Below the pieces are notes generated by a model that was given only the letters and a program-made list of their open reading frames with translations, was not told where the DNA came from and did no database searches. Positions 20,401 to 30,900 of a stretch of DNA of 64,000 nucleotides are shown piece by piece. The position numbers were made by a program, and so were the translations under genes. How positions within the stretch are numbered: position 1 is the first letter of the stretch; the number at the start of each line of letters is the position of its first letter. Origin of the DNA: Globisporangium splendens (taxonomy: Eukaryota; Oomycota; Peronosporomycetes; Pythiales; Pythiaceae); assembly GCA_006386115.1 (NCBI GenBank), contig VFIW01000006.1:1-64000 (forward strand). Reading direction: 5' to 3'.

Positions 20401-21692
20401 TCAGAAAGCATATCTTGGTGAATACTGGACCGACGGAATGCATCAGCAAACTCGCTCGCGTGCTTTGGGTGATTCGGCAAGAGACTACCAACTCCGCCAG
20501 TCTCGTACTTGCGCTGCTCACTCGTTCCGAGATCAATCAGGAAGTCGGCCACATCGCGCTCTGGCGGGCAAACGAATCCCAAGCTTTCAAAGTGGCCAAG
20601 TACTCGTTCGCGAGGACCGTGGTACATGACTTCACCTTCGTTCAAGATCATCACGTAGTCGAACATGGCAAACACTTCTGGTGTCGGCTGGAGCAGCGAC
20701 ATGACTACGGTCTTGCGAAGCGTCTTGGCGATGTTTCTTTGGGTACTGACGATATCGAACGTCGCGGCGCTATCAAGGCCCGTACTGATCTCATCCATGA
20801 ACGCCACGTACTTCATGCCGAACTGCATTTCCCCCATGGTCACACGCTTGCGTTCACCGCCAGAGACACCACGAAGCATCGGGTCACCAATGACCGTGCC
20901 TTGGCAATCTTGAAGCCCCAGCTGCTCGATCACGATATCGGGAGAGTGTGCAAACATGGCTTGGGACGCGTCGGGAGCAGCTTTATTTTCTTCGGGAGTG
21001 CCGTTGGTCAGCAGTTCTTCGCCTTGTTGTTGAAGCTCACCACCCGAGAACATGTGAGCAAACTCGAAAGTCTCTTTGACCGTGAGGGTCGGGTGATGGT
21101 TATCTTCTTGAGGCACGAAACCAACAAACTGTGGCAGTCGCTTGATGATATCTTGTTGCAGTTGGCCATTGTACGTGATGTGCCCGTCGACTTGGATGTT
21201 CTTCTCCATCGGAAATCGTCCACTCAAGATCTTCATCAGTGACGACTTGCCCGAACCAGGCTGTCCAAGCACCAGAGTCATCGTGCCTGGCTTGAACACA
21301 GCGTTGATGTTCTTCAAGATCTCCTTGTTCACAACCGTTTCCTTTGCAAATAAGCCGTTGAGTCCAGCCTTGAGCTCGTTCGCGATTGTCGGGAGCTGCG
21401 ACTTGCTGCCATCTGCACCAGCAGCTAGCTTCGCGGTGACAGAGAGATCGTGGACACGAACCTCCATTTGTGGTGGATCTCGACCAAGGGTCGTGTCGAG
21501 CTTAGTCGCGATGTAATGATGCAGGGTGTTTGATCCGTGCGAAGTCAGGTCTTTGCCAGACCTATGCTGAAGCTGCTGTTCTAGATAAATTTGGCGATCA
21601 CTGGATTCCAAGCCGTTGGGAAGAATGTCATCGTTGCCTCCACTGTCATCGGGACTGACAGCCTGCAGAATTGGTATGCGAGACGTCGACAT
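17457..21692 (-). CDS. PDR/ABCG full-size ABC transporter, intact copy
   Basis: 1,411 residues, the normal full length for this family, in one exon. N-terminal cytosolic leader (about 100 residues), NBD1 with GQPGSGKSSLMK, VSGGERKRVT and MDEISTGLDSAATFD, membrane domain 1 of about six helices, NBD2 with GASGAGKTTLMD, SAERMKRLTIGVEL and LFLDEPTSGLD, then membrane domain 2 with a large extracellular loop before the last helix. It is expected in the plasma membrane as an ATP-driven exporter of lipophilic compounds. The N-terminus, unlike that of the left copy, is open. The 5' end (MSTSRIPILQAVSPDD) is shared in form with the broken start at 5415. The start is the first ATG of the frame. Confidence 0.92.
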   Translation of the reverse strand: MSTSRIPILQAVSPDDSGGNDDILPNGLESSDRQIYLEQQLQHRSGKDLTSHGSNTLHHYIATKLDTTLGRDPPQMEVRVHDLSVTAKLAAGADGSKSQLPTIANELKAGLNGLFAKETVVNKEILKNINAVFKPGTMTLVLGQPGSGKSSLMKILSGRFPMEKNIQVDGHITYNGQLQQDIIKRLPQFVGFVPQEDNHHPTLTVKETFEFAHMFSGGELQQQGEELLTNGTPEENKAAPDASQAMFAHSPDIVIEQLGLQDCQGTVIGDPMLRGVSGGERKRVTMGEMQFGMKYVAFMDEISTGLDSAATFDIVSTQRNIAKTLRKTVVMSLLQPTPEVFAMFDYVMILNEGEVMYHGPRERVLGHFESLGFVCPPERDVADFLIDLGTSEQRKYETGGVGSLLPNHPKHASEFADAFRRSSIHQDMLSELTAPVEPKLLDQVELHMDPTPEFHQSFWENIWTLTKREFLVLLRNKAFVIGRGLMVLIVALLNASTFYKFDPTNIQVVLCIIFIGAVFLSLGQMALIPMVMESRDIFYKQRGANFFRTSSYVLANAVSQIPLLVVEALLFGAIVYWLCGFTASASAFFTYEVLLLLTNMVFSAWFFFIASASPNFLTADPLATFTVLVFILFAGFVALKSQIPDFLIWLYWISPYSWSIRAIAVNEYRSSKYDVCTFGDIDYCAQFENKTMGQYYLSLFDMQSDKEWVTYGVIYLIAAYVVCLCCSIFVLENARYETPENVAATIKNSDAAEQGNYVIAESPKFSFTTARGCRFMKDRETAVAMPSPTHVVTPVTIAFNDLWYTVPQPNDPKQSIDLLKGISGYALPGTMTALMGASGAGKTTLMDVIAGRKTGGQARGKVLLNGHEATDLAIRRCTGYCEQIDSHSSASTFREALTFSAFLRQDSSIPDSQKYDSVNECMGLLDMHDIGDQIIRGSSAERMKRLTIGVELAAQPSVLFLDEPTSGLDARSAKLIMDGVRKVANTGRTIVCTIHQPSSEVFFLFDKLLLLKRGGETVFFGELGERCCNLVDYFQAIPGVVPLPHGYNPATWMLECIGAGVNNDSSNDIEFPKCFDGSEQKRALDNALTQQGVGRPAPGTPELLFSQKRAASSSVQAQFVIKRFFDLYWRTPDYNLTRLVLALVLALLFGLVFTEADYKLFQGITSGVNMIAVAMVFMGLISFDAIIPMTSIERASFYRERATGTYNVFWYLLGSTLAELPYVFATGLIFTAVFFPLVGFAGFGTAVVFWLNLSFVILYQAYLGQLLAYALPSAEVAVLVGMLVTSICFLFMGFVPPASAIPSGYKWLYNIVPHRYSLAVLVALVFGDCPSDTTFDPTTDIFINVGTELGCQPLQNTPIAYGNITVKEFIEDVFEMKHDDLWTNFVVVVGITVLFRVLALLSLRFINHRKS
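17517..21368 (-). repeat. right arm of a 3.85-kb inverted duplication (PDR transporter core)
   Basis: Mirror of 5741-9592; corresponding positions sum to 27109. Flanking sequence on both sides differs from the left copy at several percent or more, so the identity is confined to the coding core. Confidence 0.8.
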
Positions 21693-24338
21693 CTTTTGCG
21701 CCGGCGCAGCCTCGTATCCAGCTCACGGTGAATCCCAAAATGAGTCCAGTGCGAAGGTGGTCGGGAACTGCTCTGATGACTGACTCGAGGGCGCTTGATA
21801 AAACAACTGGAATGTGGAGTCACTGTTGGGATCGGCACATTGCAATTGGCCCCAAAGCGGAGAAAGGCGCAACATAACGGTTTCATACAGTGGGACACCC
21901 ATGGTAGCAGGTCGCGTGGCACCTGCCAGGTGCTATTGCATCAGAGCGCGCGCTGCATTCTTGCGATGCCTGCACCGCCCTTTCTGCTGTCAGTCACGAA
22001 AGCCCTCGTGTTTTTGTTGAAGAAAGTGGTCAACGGATGTCGACAAGAAAACGAGGAAAGAATTGACACTGGTGGGCATGGGTCAAATGGACAAATGCCA
22101 TGTGCTTCCCGTTTAGAAGCCGAGACCTCGAGAAGTTCTCGAGCGAGAGTGAGTCGACACCAGAACACGATTCCATGTGAATCACAACCCTATTCGTTTG
22201 TGCATGGCTGTATTAATTTTAATCCCCATGACAATTAAGTTGGTCTGACAAAGTGCGACAGTCAACACCTGATTTGTGACTCCGCCGCTGCGAAAGGCTC
22301 CCAGTGCAATATGCAAATCGAGTCACTCTCGAAAATGTTGTTTTCAAAGCGCATGGCGAGAGACTCGGCCATTTATTTCGTGGTACCAAACACCACCATC
22401 AACCAGGAAAAGCAATGTTGTTCATTGCAGAGATGCACGCCGCCACACGCGCCATCTGCAGGTGCGTGCGTGACCATGCCTCATCGGCTTCAAACTTCTC
22501 GGTGCGCGTGCGGGCGTTATCGTCTAAACGACGATTGCGTCTGTCTTGCTCATCCCTGTCTGCAGCAGCCAACCAGCCTAACGACCAGCCGACCCAGACT
22601 GCAGTCTATCATCAGTTTTCAGCCACAGTGGTACCGATCGGAAATGACGGGGTATTGCATCTTCCTCAGATAACCCATCATCCTCGCATCATCCTCGCAT
22701 CACTAAGTTTAAGCTGTTGTTGCACCTCACTTCTACAGATTTGCACTGGTCAGCATCCCACTTTTGCTGCAACATTCCCACTCTTTTCTGATTTGATCGT
22801 TTTAAACAGGGTACTCGACAGTAGTGGTGGCTGAAAACTGAGGATAGGATTTGCTCGTGGGCGTCAGGCTTGCATGCAGACTTCAAATTTAGACCGTTGT
22901 TTTACCTAATGCTGGCACGCACCTCGGGAGCGACTGGGTCGATCGAAGACAGAGCTGGATTGGGTACAGACTCTTGTAGAAACCAAACACTAACCGAGAG
23001 CCTCCGAGACAATGTGAGTTGATGAGTTTGTCAAGGACCATTTCTCCACCATCAGGGAGGGGAACAGAATGATGTTTAGTTTCCCGTTTCTGCACTCATA
23101 TAACATGGCCACTTGACGCAATGCTGACATTTAAAAAAAAGTACAAACGCAACCAGCTTTCCTGTGAAAGTGTGCGACTTTTTTAGGCTGGGTTGTTTGC
23201 GATTGCCGCCACAGCACCGTGTGCGGCGTCTCGTGGGTTGTGGCAATTGTCATGGTCGCTCTGTGCGCGGTGCTTCTGCTGACGTGGTGCGTGTAGCGCT
23301 GCCGTGCTCGCTGCCTGTACCGTGTTTCTCGTGATGCGGCGTATGAGGAGCTGGTCGTGGTCGTTCTGCGTGTGTGACGTGGTGAGTGGTGCCTATCCTA
23401 CTTCAATCAGTACAACAAAGTGGCGCAGCTGGTAATAACGATCAATAGCAATTGAACCCTGTGATGTAAAATATGCTCATTTCTAATGATTAATGAATGT
23501 GATTAAGACAGGCTCATCTCATGGAACATGAGTAAATGAGAACTCACTCCATATCGAAAACGCACTGCACTCAACACACACAAAATGGAAGCGGAAAACC
23601 ACAGCGTCAGTCATAAAAAAAAGGTGAGAAGCTCAGTTTGTGTTTGCATACATCTATCTGAACCACGCTGCTATTACAGATTCTGTTAATATGGATTCCA
23701 ACCGCCAGCTTGCGCTCGCGGTATTTTTTCTAAGCATCGAAGTGGAGTCATTTCCGTTCTTGTTTGATCTCAGGCAGCCATACAAACGGACGCGCTCATC
23801 GCTGATTTCTTCGGGCTAAAGGCAGACTCGTTTCTCTTCCGGCGAACTTCGACAACGCGCAACCATGTAGTGTCCAACTGGCGTACTGCAGCCACCCCCG
23901 TTTAATTCCAGCTTTCCACTCCGTCCTATGTCCGACCATGTCGTCCACAGATCGCGATATGGAGAAGCCAGTCGTTGCTGGCGCTTGGTACTAAGCGCTG
24001 TTTGTGCCCATCCCATCGACCCGTGAGACGATCGGAAGCTACTCCAAGTCAAATGGGCGTGATTTTGTCGGCCTGATCTTGACGCAATCACTCACACTTG
24101 AATGCTAGCTATCCATTTCGCCATTACTTGCTCGTGCGTGTTTTGAGATGATGGATGCGTGAAGGCACCACCTTTTCAAAGCGACCTTCGGCCTCCGTAA
24201 CCTGTGTGTTTTGCATTTTTTCTTGTGCCGTGCCCTCGCGACTCCAGGAATGCTTTTGAGCAAAATACTTGATGCTGCCACAACCTGTGTGATGGCTATC
24301 TCCATGAGAACAGCAGCGTCCTGCATGGCCACGACTCA
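21693..24338. other. 2.6-kb intergenic stretch, no gene seen
   Basis: 5' flank of the intact transporter followed by sequence without recognisable coding content. ORFs such as 22304-22834 (+) are rich in Ser, Cys and His, lack motifs and overlap in several frames. A GT-rich, TG-repeat-like stretch lies at about 23200-23390. The stretch ends at the left LTR of the retrotransposon nest. Confidence 0.5.
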
Positions 24339-24692
24339 TGTAAGGGGTCGACGGCTCAATTGATGGTACCATTTACCCAATTATTTCGGTACATCGAATG
24401 TTGGTAGATGATTACGACATATTTAGGAATGATTGTATGTTTATGCATAGGTAAAGATAGGACGAGAATCCATCTGTTATCTCAGAAGCCCTCCTGTCCA
24501 CACAAAATGAAGAAAAATCAGATATGAGAAAATCCAGTAAAAAATCAAGTAGCACGCAAGTGGAAGAAAACGAGTAGGAAGAGCCCCAAGGGGAGCAAGG
24601 ACTAGCAACGAAGTAGTTGAGTTTTTTTTTTCTTGAACAGTTTTCTCAATCTCACTTCTCAATTTACCATCAAACACTCAAGCCTCCTCACA
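24339..24692 (+). repeat. 5' LTR of element A
   Basis: 354 bp, TGTAAG...CTCACA. The central part from about 24398 to 24530 is nearly identical to 43973-44105 in the 3' LTR, with small indels elsewhere (including a longer T-run near 24625). Confidence 0.85.
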
Positions 24693-24694
24693 AG

Positions 24695-24705
24695 TGGTAG
24701 CACTT
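24695..24705 (+). promoter_or_regulatory. primer-binding site of element A
   Basis: TGGTAGCACTT two bases after the LTR, complementary to a tRNA 3' end ...AAGUGCUACCA. The same 11 bases occur at the same place in B1 and B2. An A1-U72 acceptor pair is implied, as in eukaryotic initiator tRNA-Met, which is an inference. Confidence 0.65.
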
Positions 24706-24968
24706 GTTGGTCAAGTCAAGACTCGCCTCGCCTCGCCTCCCTTCGCTCCGCCTCGGTGTTATCCTTCCCGTCTCGGTGACTGCCTGTTCCGGCCGACGCT
24801 CACCAATAGCCACCGTCTGCTGACAACACAAGGAACGCTCGCTCGAAAGGTTAGCTTTAATGCCATTGTGCTTGCGCTGACCTAGAGATTAACGAGAATC
24901 ACTGTTCCTTAGTTGGCTTATTGTGTGGTTTGTGTGCTTGCTGGTGTTGGACGTGTGCGTCCGAGCAG

Positions 24969-25292
24969 ATGGGAAAGCGAAAGACTCGAGAACCAGAAAT
25001 CGTCGGATCCTCTTTTGCGCCGCTCTCCACCAACGCTGAAAATCTTGATCGTCTGCGCACTAAGTTCTCCCAAGCATTGGAGCGTCAATTCGGTCTCATC
25101 AAGCATATGCGCAACGAGATCCCCAACTGCCACAGCCACGTCGAAAGAAACGCGCTTCAAGAACTCACAGATCGTCTGCTCAGTCGTCTCAACCAAGTCG
25201 AAACTCTAATCACGACATTCGCGGACCGTAAAATCAAAGAAGTCAAGAGCGATCAAGAGGAGCGCAGTTCCAAGAAGAGCAGAACCGAGTAA
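24969..25292 (+). CDS. leader ORF of element A upstream of gag, unknown function
   Basis: A 107-residue ORF between the 5' LTR and gag. It begins MGKRKTREPE and ends with the basic tail SSKKSRTE, so it is charged with possible nuclear-localisation clusters at both ends. The middle (NLDRLRTKFSQALERQFGLI and LLSRLNQVETLI) has leucine-spaced heptads, suggesting a short coiled coil. An upstream in-frame start at 24921 is possible. Separate small ORFs before gag are unusual in Ty3/gypsy elements. It could be a former N-terminal part of Gag, an accessory protein, or chance. No homology is recognised. Confidence 0.5.
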   Translation: MGKRKTREPEIVGSSFAPLSTNAENLDRLRTKFSQALERQFGLIKHMRNEIPNCHSHVERNALQELTDRLLSRLNQVETLITTFADRKIKEVKSDQEERSSKKSRTE

Positions 25293-25508
25293 AAGCGATC
25301 CCACAATTTCAAGTTGCGTCAAGAGAGGCCATCAAGTTGCGAGTGACCAGTATCAAGTCTAATTCAAGCTTCATTTCCAAGACTTCAGAAGTAAAATTTA
25401 TCTCAAAGTAGTGTAGAAAATTGAAAACAATAATCGCAATAAAAGAAGAAGAAAAGAATAGGAAAGAAATGCAAAAGAGAAACCAATATCAACAATTAGT
25501 ATATCATC

Positions 25509-26126
25509 ATGGCGTCTCGAGAACTGCTCAGACAATTTGCAGAAATCTCCGAGAGGCAGCAGCGCCTAATGGAAGAGTTGGCGCGCAAGGAGACAAGAGC
25601 AGAAGGTATCTCATTGCCTCATTTCTCAGGAGCAATTGGTGAATCAGTCGACCTCTACTTCGACCATGTGATGAGGTTCCTGGCCGCCAAAAATATCAAC
25701 TGGGATGATGGAACGTAAGGACCGTGTATTGTCGCGATGATGACCGCCAACTTTCGAGGAAACGCCGCAGCATGGTACATGCTGAGCCGCGACAAGGTCC
25801 ACGACATCCAAGAACTCATGCATAATCTCACGAAAGAGTTTGTGCCACAGGACAATCAGCGACGGTTGCGAGACAAGTTGTACAACCTACGCCAAAGTCG
25901 ATGTGAATCCCTAGAAGACTACATCGGCAAGTATCGGATGCTGTTGATGCAGACCCGCGACATCAGCGAACTGGATAAAATCACGTACTTTACTTGTGGT
26001 CTTCTGCCGCAGCTGGGTCGAGAAGTCGAGTACCGCCACTGCGATGATATTTCCGAGTGTTTTTATGTTGCTTTGGAATATGATCGTACTTATTTTGGTG
26101 GGTCGTTCCGGCAGCAAAGTGACAAT
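25509..26126 (+). pseudogene. Gag of element A, nonsense mutation and truncation
   Basis: Starts MASRELLRQFAEISERQQRL and shows a retrotransposon Gag domain: LPHFSGAIGESVDLYFDHVM, then AAAWYMLSRDKVHDIQELMH, LTKEFVPQDNQRRLRDKLYN and GKYRMLLMQTRDISELDKI. A TAA at about 25716 interrupts the frame, and coding resumes in the same frame. At 26126 the LTR of element B1 cuts it off, so the nucleocapsid zinc knuckle is not present. Confidence 0.8.
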
Positions 26127-26777
26127 TGTAAAAGGGCGCTGTTCCAAACAGTCCCTTAAACACGGCACACACGCTTGTGCCAGAGGAAGCGTCTCCCGAC
26201 TTGGAGGGAGGAAGGAAGACTTGAGGGCTTGGTGGTAAAATTTGCAACTGAATTAAAATGCTTATGGTTCCTGACACTACATGTAAATGAACCCCAAGGG
26301 CTCCTAGAGGTTTTATAACTAAAACCTAAACATACACAATATAACCTATGAATATGATATATAAAACCTTGGGTACACTGAGGTTGAACCCACGAGATCT
26401 TCGAGAAGCTTGAACTTGAAGTTCCGTGGAAAATTCCCTGCAAAGTGATTGGCTACAGCCACTCACTTTAGGTGGCAGAGACACGTTGGTCTCATCACCA
26501 GTGCAGTTTCCCAAGTAGGAACCATCACTCAGTACTTGATTAGTACATGTATGTCATCACTCTGTACTGATTAGTACATGTGAACAACATTCTGCACTGA
26601 TCAGCACAGAGAGCGCTCGTGACTTCATGGGATGACGTCACATGTGCATGTGGGGAGTGTCGTACCGTAATCCCTTTGTTAATTGTCTCTCCACAATGCA
26701 CACTGAAGGTGGTGTGTGTCACACTAGATCTGAGAACAGATCCACCTTCATGTAATGGCTAGGTATAGCCCATTACA
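26127..26777 (-). repeat. LTR1, 3' LTR of B1
   Basis: 651 bp with TGTAA/TTACA ends. The U3 side (26531-26777) is unlike LTR2 and LTR3 and includes two copies of a near-palindromic GTACTxGATTAGTAC unit plus a third partial unit (about 26526-26610). One TGACGTCA palindrome lies at 26633-26640. Confidence 0.85.
26633..26640. promoter_or_regulatory. CRE-like palindrome TGACGTCA in LTR1 U3
   Basis: A perfect 8-bp CRE, the classic bZIP (CREB/ATF) binding site. It is followed by CA(C/T)GTGCATGTGGGG-like sequence shared with the other LTRs. Functional use is inferred from conservation in all three LTRs. Confidence 0.5.
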
Positions 26778-26790
26778 TCATCCCCTCCTT
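26778..26790 (-). promoter_or_regulatory. polypurine tract of B1
   Basis: Minus-strand AAGGAGGGGATGA directly beside the 3' LTR, the position expected for plus-strand DNA priming. Confidence 0.6.
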
Positions 26791-26853
26791 AAAGTCACAA
26801 GTACCTTGCGTACTTTTGCAGACCTTTCGGAGCAGTTCACTTTCCAATCGGCC

Positions 26854-27912
26854 ATGAAGCGACCAAGCGACCAAGTGAACCGTGAAGAACGTCCTTTGCC
26901 CAAGCGACAGCAGACAGCTCCAGAACTCTTCGACATATCTCCCATTCTGAAGAAGAAGGGGGATCTCGAGTTCTACAAGGAGCGGTTCTTCAGTTGGCGT
27001 CGGATCAACAATCGTGATCCGAACCAACCCATCGCAGCCCAGAGAGACTCATGGCGAACATTTGTTCGTCTTGAGAACGAGAACCAAATGGAGCGTCTTC
27101 TTCGTCGTGGCAACGCTCGTGCCGAAAGAAGAACTCCTGCTGACGACAGAGCGAATCCCAGCTCTGGTCGTCGTAGTGTCGCTCCTCGCGACGCTACAAG
27201 TGGTTCTCGTAGCTGCGGACCACGTCGGGAACATCAGACTCCATCGTCTGACGTGGTTCCCACGTGTCCGAGCTCGGTGGATATCCACGCCACCGAACTC
27301 TGTAGAAGCGTTGAGGACTCAACCGCTTCTTCCCACGAGTCTGTCGATCTTCATGATCAACAATCGACTCAACCACCCAGCGATGATCTCCCTGAGAGTC
27401 TATCAATGGGGGTGGGGCTGAACGCGAAAACGATTGAGCGACTCTGGAAGTGGAAGAGTGCTCATCACGCTCAGATTGAGACACTGGAAGTTCGCGATGC
27501 GATCCTTTCGGATCGGTGCGAGAGCCTCGAGGACCAAGTGAAGGAGCAAGAGTCGCGGATCGACTCGCTGACCTTTGGTCCCGCTCAGTATCGGGCTTTG
27601 GAGTCCCGTTTCGAGCAACGGTTCGAGCAAGTCCAGGGCGAACTTGAGCGACTCCGAAAGGCTGAGAAGGCTCGTGAAATGCATCACGAACGTCTATTGC
27701 GCTCTGTGGAAGAGGCAGGGACGGCTCTTGAGGTACTCCGCAAGGAGTATAACTCGCGCCTTCTCGTGCTGGAAGCTGTGAAGGAGGAGTCCTTCGATGT
27801 GCTTCAGCGCCTTTACGCTGAGAAGAATCTCCAAAGCGATGAGCTGTTTGCTCTTCGCAATCAAGTGGAGAGTCTTCAAGATCAGCTTGATCGTTTGCGG
27901 AAGATCTCGTAG
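26854..27912 (+). CDS. antisense accessory ORF of element B1, coiled-coil protein
   Basis: 352 residues on the strand opposite gag-pol, starting 77 bp inside the 3' LTR. The N-terminus MKRPSDQVNREERPLPKRQQ carries bipartite basic clusters typical of nuclear signals. A conserved block follows (SWRTFVRLENENQMERLLRR), then a variable Ser-rich middle. From about residue 190 to the end is a long coiled coil (AKTIERLWKWKSAHHAQIE onward). B2 carries the equivalent ORF at 33822-34871 with the same start context, nearly the same length (349 codons) and about 60-70 percent identity. Codons 1-113 lie beyond the pol stop, so pol cannot explain the open frame there. The rest overlaps the pol linker and chromodomain. 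The frame is also open upstream into the LTR (from 26755). No known family is recognised. Confidence 0.7.
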   Translation: MKRPSDQVNREERPLPKRQQTAPELFDISPILKKKGDLEFYKERFFSWRRINNRDPNQPIAAQRDSWRTFVRLENENQMERLLRRGNARAERRTPADDRANPSSGRRSVAPRDATSGSRSCGPRREHQTPSSDVVPTCPSSVDIHATELCRSVEDSTASSHESVDLHDQQSTQPPSDDLPESLSMGVGLNAKTIERLWKWKSAHHAQIETLEVRDAILSDRCESLEDQVKEQESRIDSLTFGPAQYRALESRFEQRFEQVQGELERLRKAEKAREMHHERLLRSVEEAGTALEVLRKEYNSRLLVLEAVKEESFDVLQRLYAEKNLQSDELFALRNQVESLQDQLDRLRKIS

Positions 27913-30900
27913 GATCAGCTGATCCGCTTGGAAGGTAAGGCTTTAGTCTACCCACATAAAATGTAGGGTGTAGACGCATGCGTGTAGGTATGTCTAGCGT
28001 GTAGGCATCACCATTGCATTTCACTACCTTGAACGGTCCAATGAACCTTGGCAGAAGCTTCGAGCTCCCCAAGTTGGACACTGCATGTTCAGGCAGGTTC
28101 GCCGTGCTAAGTAATACAAGATCATTGATCTTATATACTTGCTTGTTCTTCCTTCCGCTCTTGTCTGCTTGCTCCTTTTGCAGATCCTGAGCCTTCGCGA
28201 TTGCGTCTCGAACAAACCTCACAACGGCTTGTCTCCTCACAACAAAGTCATCGACTTGCTGTTCCTCACGACTTGTTAGGTCGTTGAGGGGTTTCATCGA
28301 GTCAAAATTTGCTTTTAACTCGGCAACAGCATTCAGGTCATACGACGACTGCGGCTTATTGCCTTTAGCCGTAGTCCCTCCCCCACTTAAGGTAGAGACC
28401 TCACCCATTATGGAAGCAGGCACTCGAGGGTGAATGCCATAGTTCACATAAAATGGAGAGTGACCCGTCGAGACATGCGTGGAGTTGTTCAACGCAAACT
28501 CTGCGAGAGGGAGAAACTCACTCCACTCTTTGAAAGACGTTGCGTAGCTGCGCAACACGTCTTCAAGGACACGATTCACTCGCTCTGTTTGACCATCCGT
28601 TTCTGGATGTGCCGCTGTTGACATGGCCAACTTGGTGTCCAGAAGTCCGAACAGTGCACGCCAAAACCTGGACGTAAACCGAGTGTCACGGTCAGACACG
28701 ATCTCAACGGGCAGGCCATGCAGACGGAATACGACGTCTACAAAGACCTTGGCCGCCATTTCGGCTGAGATCTTGTCCGAAACCGGCGCAAGATGGACCA
28801 TCTTGCTGAATCGGTCCACAAACACAAGGATGCCATTGCGTCCGTGTTTGTCTCGAGGAAGTCCGAATATGAAATCCATACTCACAGACTTCCAACTGTC
28901 CGAAGGGACAGCCAATGAACGAAGTGGTGCCTGAGTGGAACCAGAAGGGTTCACTCGTTGGCAGATCTCGCAAGTCCTCACATACTTGCGAACCCACTTG
29001 TACATGTGTGGCCAGTAGTAATCCCGGGAAAGGCTGAGAAACGTTTTCTCACGTCCGAGATGGCCACCCGAAGTACTGTCATGGTACTCATACAAGAGTC
29101 GATGACGCAGACCTTCGTCGTTGGGAACAACAACCCTTGCTGTATCCCCTTGTTCAACCGCATAGTACAACAACCCGTTGTGTACTCGGAAGCGGTGAAC
29201 TCGCGATCTTGTGCGTGACGGAAGACCTTGCAGTGCTTTGTCCGAAGGGTTTTTGAAATACTTCAACAAGTCCTGACATGTTTCGTCAGACTTGTACCCT
29301 TCGACAATGTCTTCTCGCACTGTAGTCGTAGCTTGCACTGCGATCGCTTGAACATCTTCGCAGAGTCGACACGCTCCGTCCGTGTCTTCACTCTTGGTCT
29401 TCGGATCATAGTCCGGACGTCTTGACAGCGCATCGGCTAAGATGTTCGTCTTGCCTGGCTTGTAGTGTACAACAAAGTTGTACTCTGCAAAGAAAGAGAA
29501 CCATCTCGCCATTCTTTGCGACAAGTGAGGAGTCTTTACCGCTGTACGCAGCGACGCATGATCTGTGTAGATCGCAAAGCGCTCCTCGCCAAGCAGGTAG
29601 ACACGGAACTTGACCAAAGAATACTTCATCGCAAGAAGTTCTTTGTCATGAACTGGGTAGTTCCGTTCTGCGGGTCGGAGTTGTCGTGACTGATACGACA
29701 CAACTCGCTCATGACCCTCATCATCGTGTTGCATCAACGCGCAACCGATGGCATAGTCGCTTGCATCGCAAACCACATGAAAAGGCTTGTCGTGGTTTGC
29801 AATTGCCAGCACGGGAGCTTCTCGCAAACTCCTCTTGACTTCGGCAAATGCCATTTGGTGGTCACTGGACCACTCCCACTCAATGTCCTTCTTCAGGAGC
29901 TGTGTGAGGGGTTGCACCAACGCTGCATAATTGCGCGTGTACTTGTGCAAGTCAGTTGGCCAGACCCGCCATTGTCGTAGCTGTTTGACGTTTCTGAGGC
30001 CGGCCAATCGTCACAGCTTTGACCTTCTTCCGGTCACCTCGAACGCCATGGCTTTCCCACACAGCATGCCGAGAACGGGGATCTCTGGTGGCAAGAAATA
30101 TCACTTCCTTCCGTTACGTAGAGCTTGTTCTCTCGCATGACCTGAAGACTTGACGTTGAATGGTCAAGATGAACATCAACGGTCAGACTTTTCACCCGTG
30201 TTTTACTAGAACAATATATCGTCAAAGTAACTCGGTGCAAACCCTCTCAATTGGACGAAGTAAATTCGTGCCATCCTATTGAAAGTCGCGGAGCGTTCTT
30301 CAAACCCGTGCATCACTAACCATCCCACATCATACCACTCGGGGTACTCACTGGCCGTTTAGTGTACATCACCTCCTCGCATTCGAATCTGATATCACCC
30401 CCATCTTTCAGATCGATAGCACTAAAGACGGTGCTGCCAACCATTCCATCAAGGATCATATCCTTGCGTGGAACCGGAGTTTGGGCTGGAATGGTAGCGT
30501 CGTTCAGCTTGTTGAAAGCGTGGACGATGCGCCAACCACCAGTTGCCTTCTTCACACAGAAGGTTGGGCTACAATGTGGAGACTTGCTCTCTCGCACATG
30601 CCCAGCCTTGGCACGTTGCGCAAAGAACTCGTCGATCGCAACGACTTGTTCTCTTGGCAACGGCCACTGTCGTGTGATACAATACTTCGTGCCAGGAAGT
30701 ATGTCAATCTCGTGACGAATGCCTCTATCGAATGGCAGTTCGTCCGGCACCTTGTCTGGGAATATGTCCTCATATTCCCTGGCAAGTTCATACACGGGGT
30801 TCGTTTTGAGAGCGTCCCATGACTGCTCCTCGAACCTCTCCTTCCGTGTCTTCTCATCGAACACTTCAGCCTCCGTTGCTGATACTGTGTTGATGTCTTC

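Noticed and set aside
22304..22834. 176-codon ORF upstream of the intact transporter
   Set aside because: No motif, Ser/Cys/His-rich, and overlapped by open frames of similar length.
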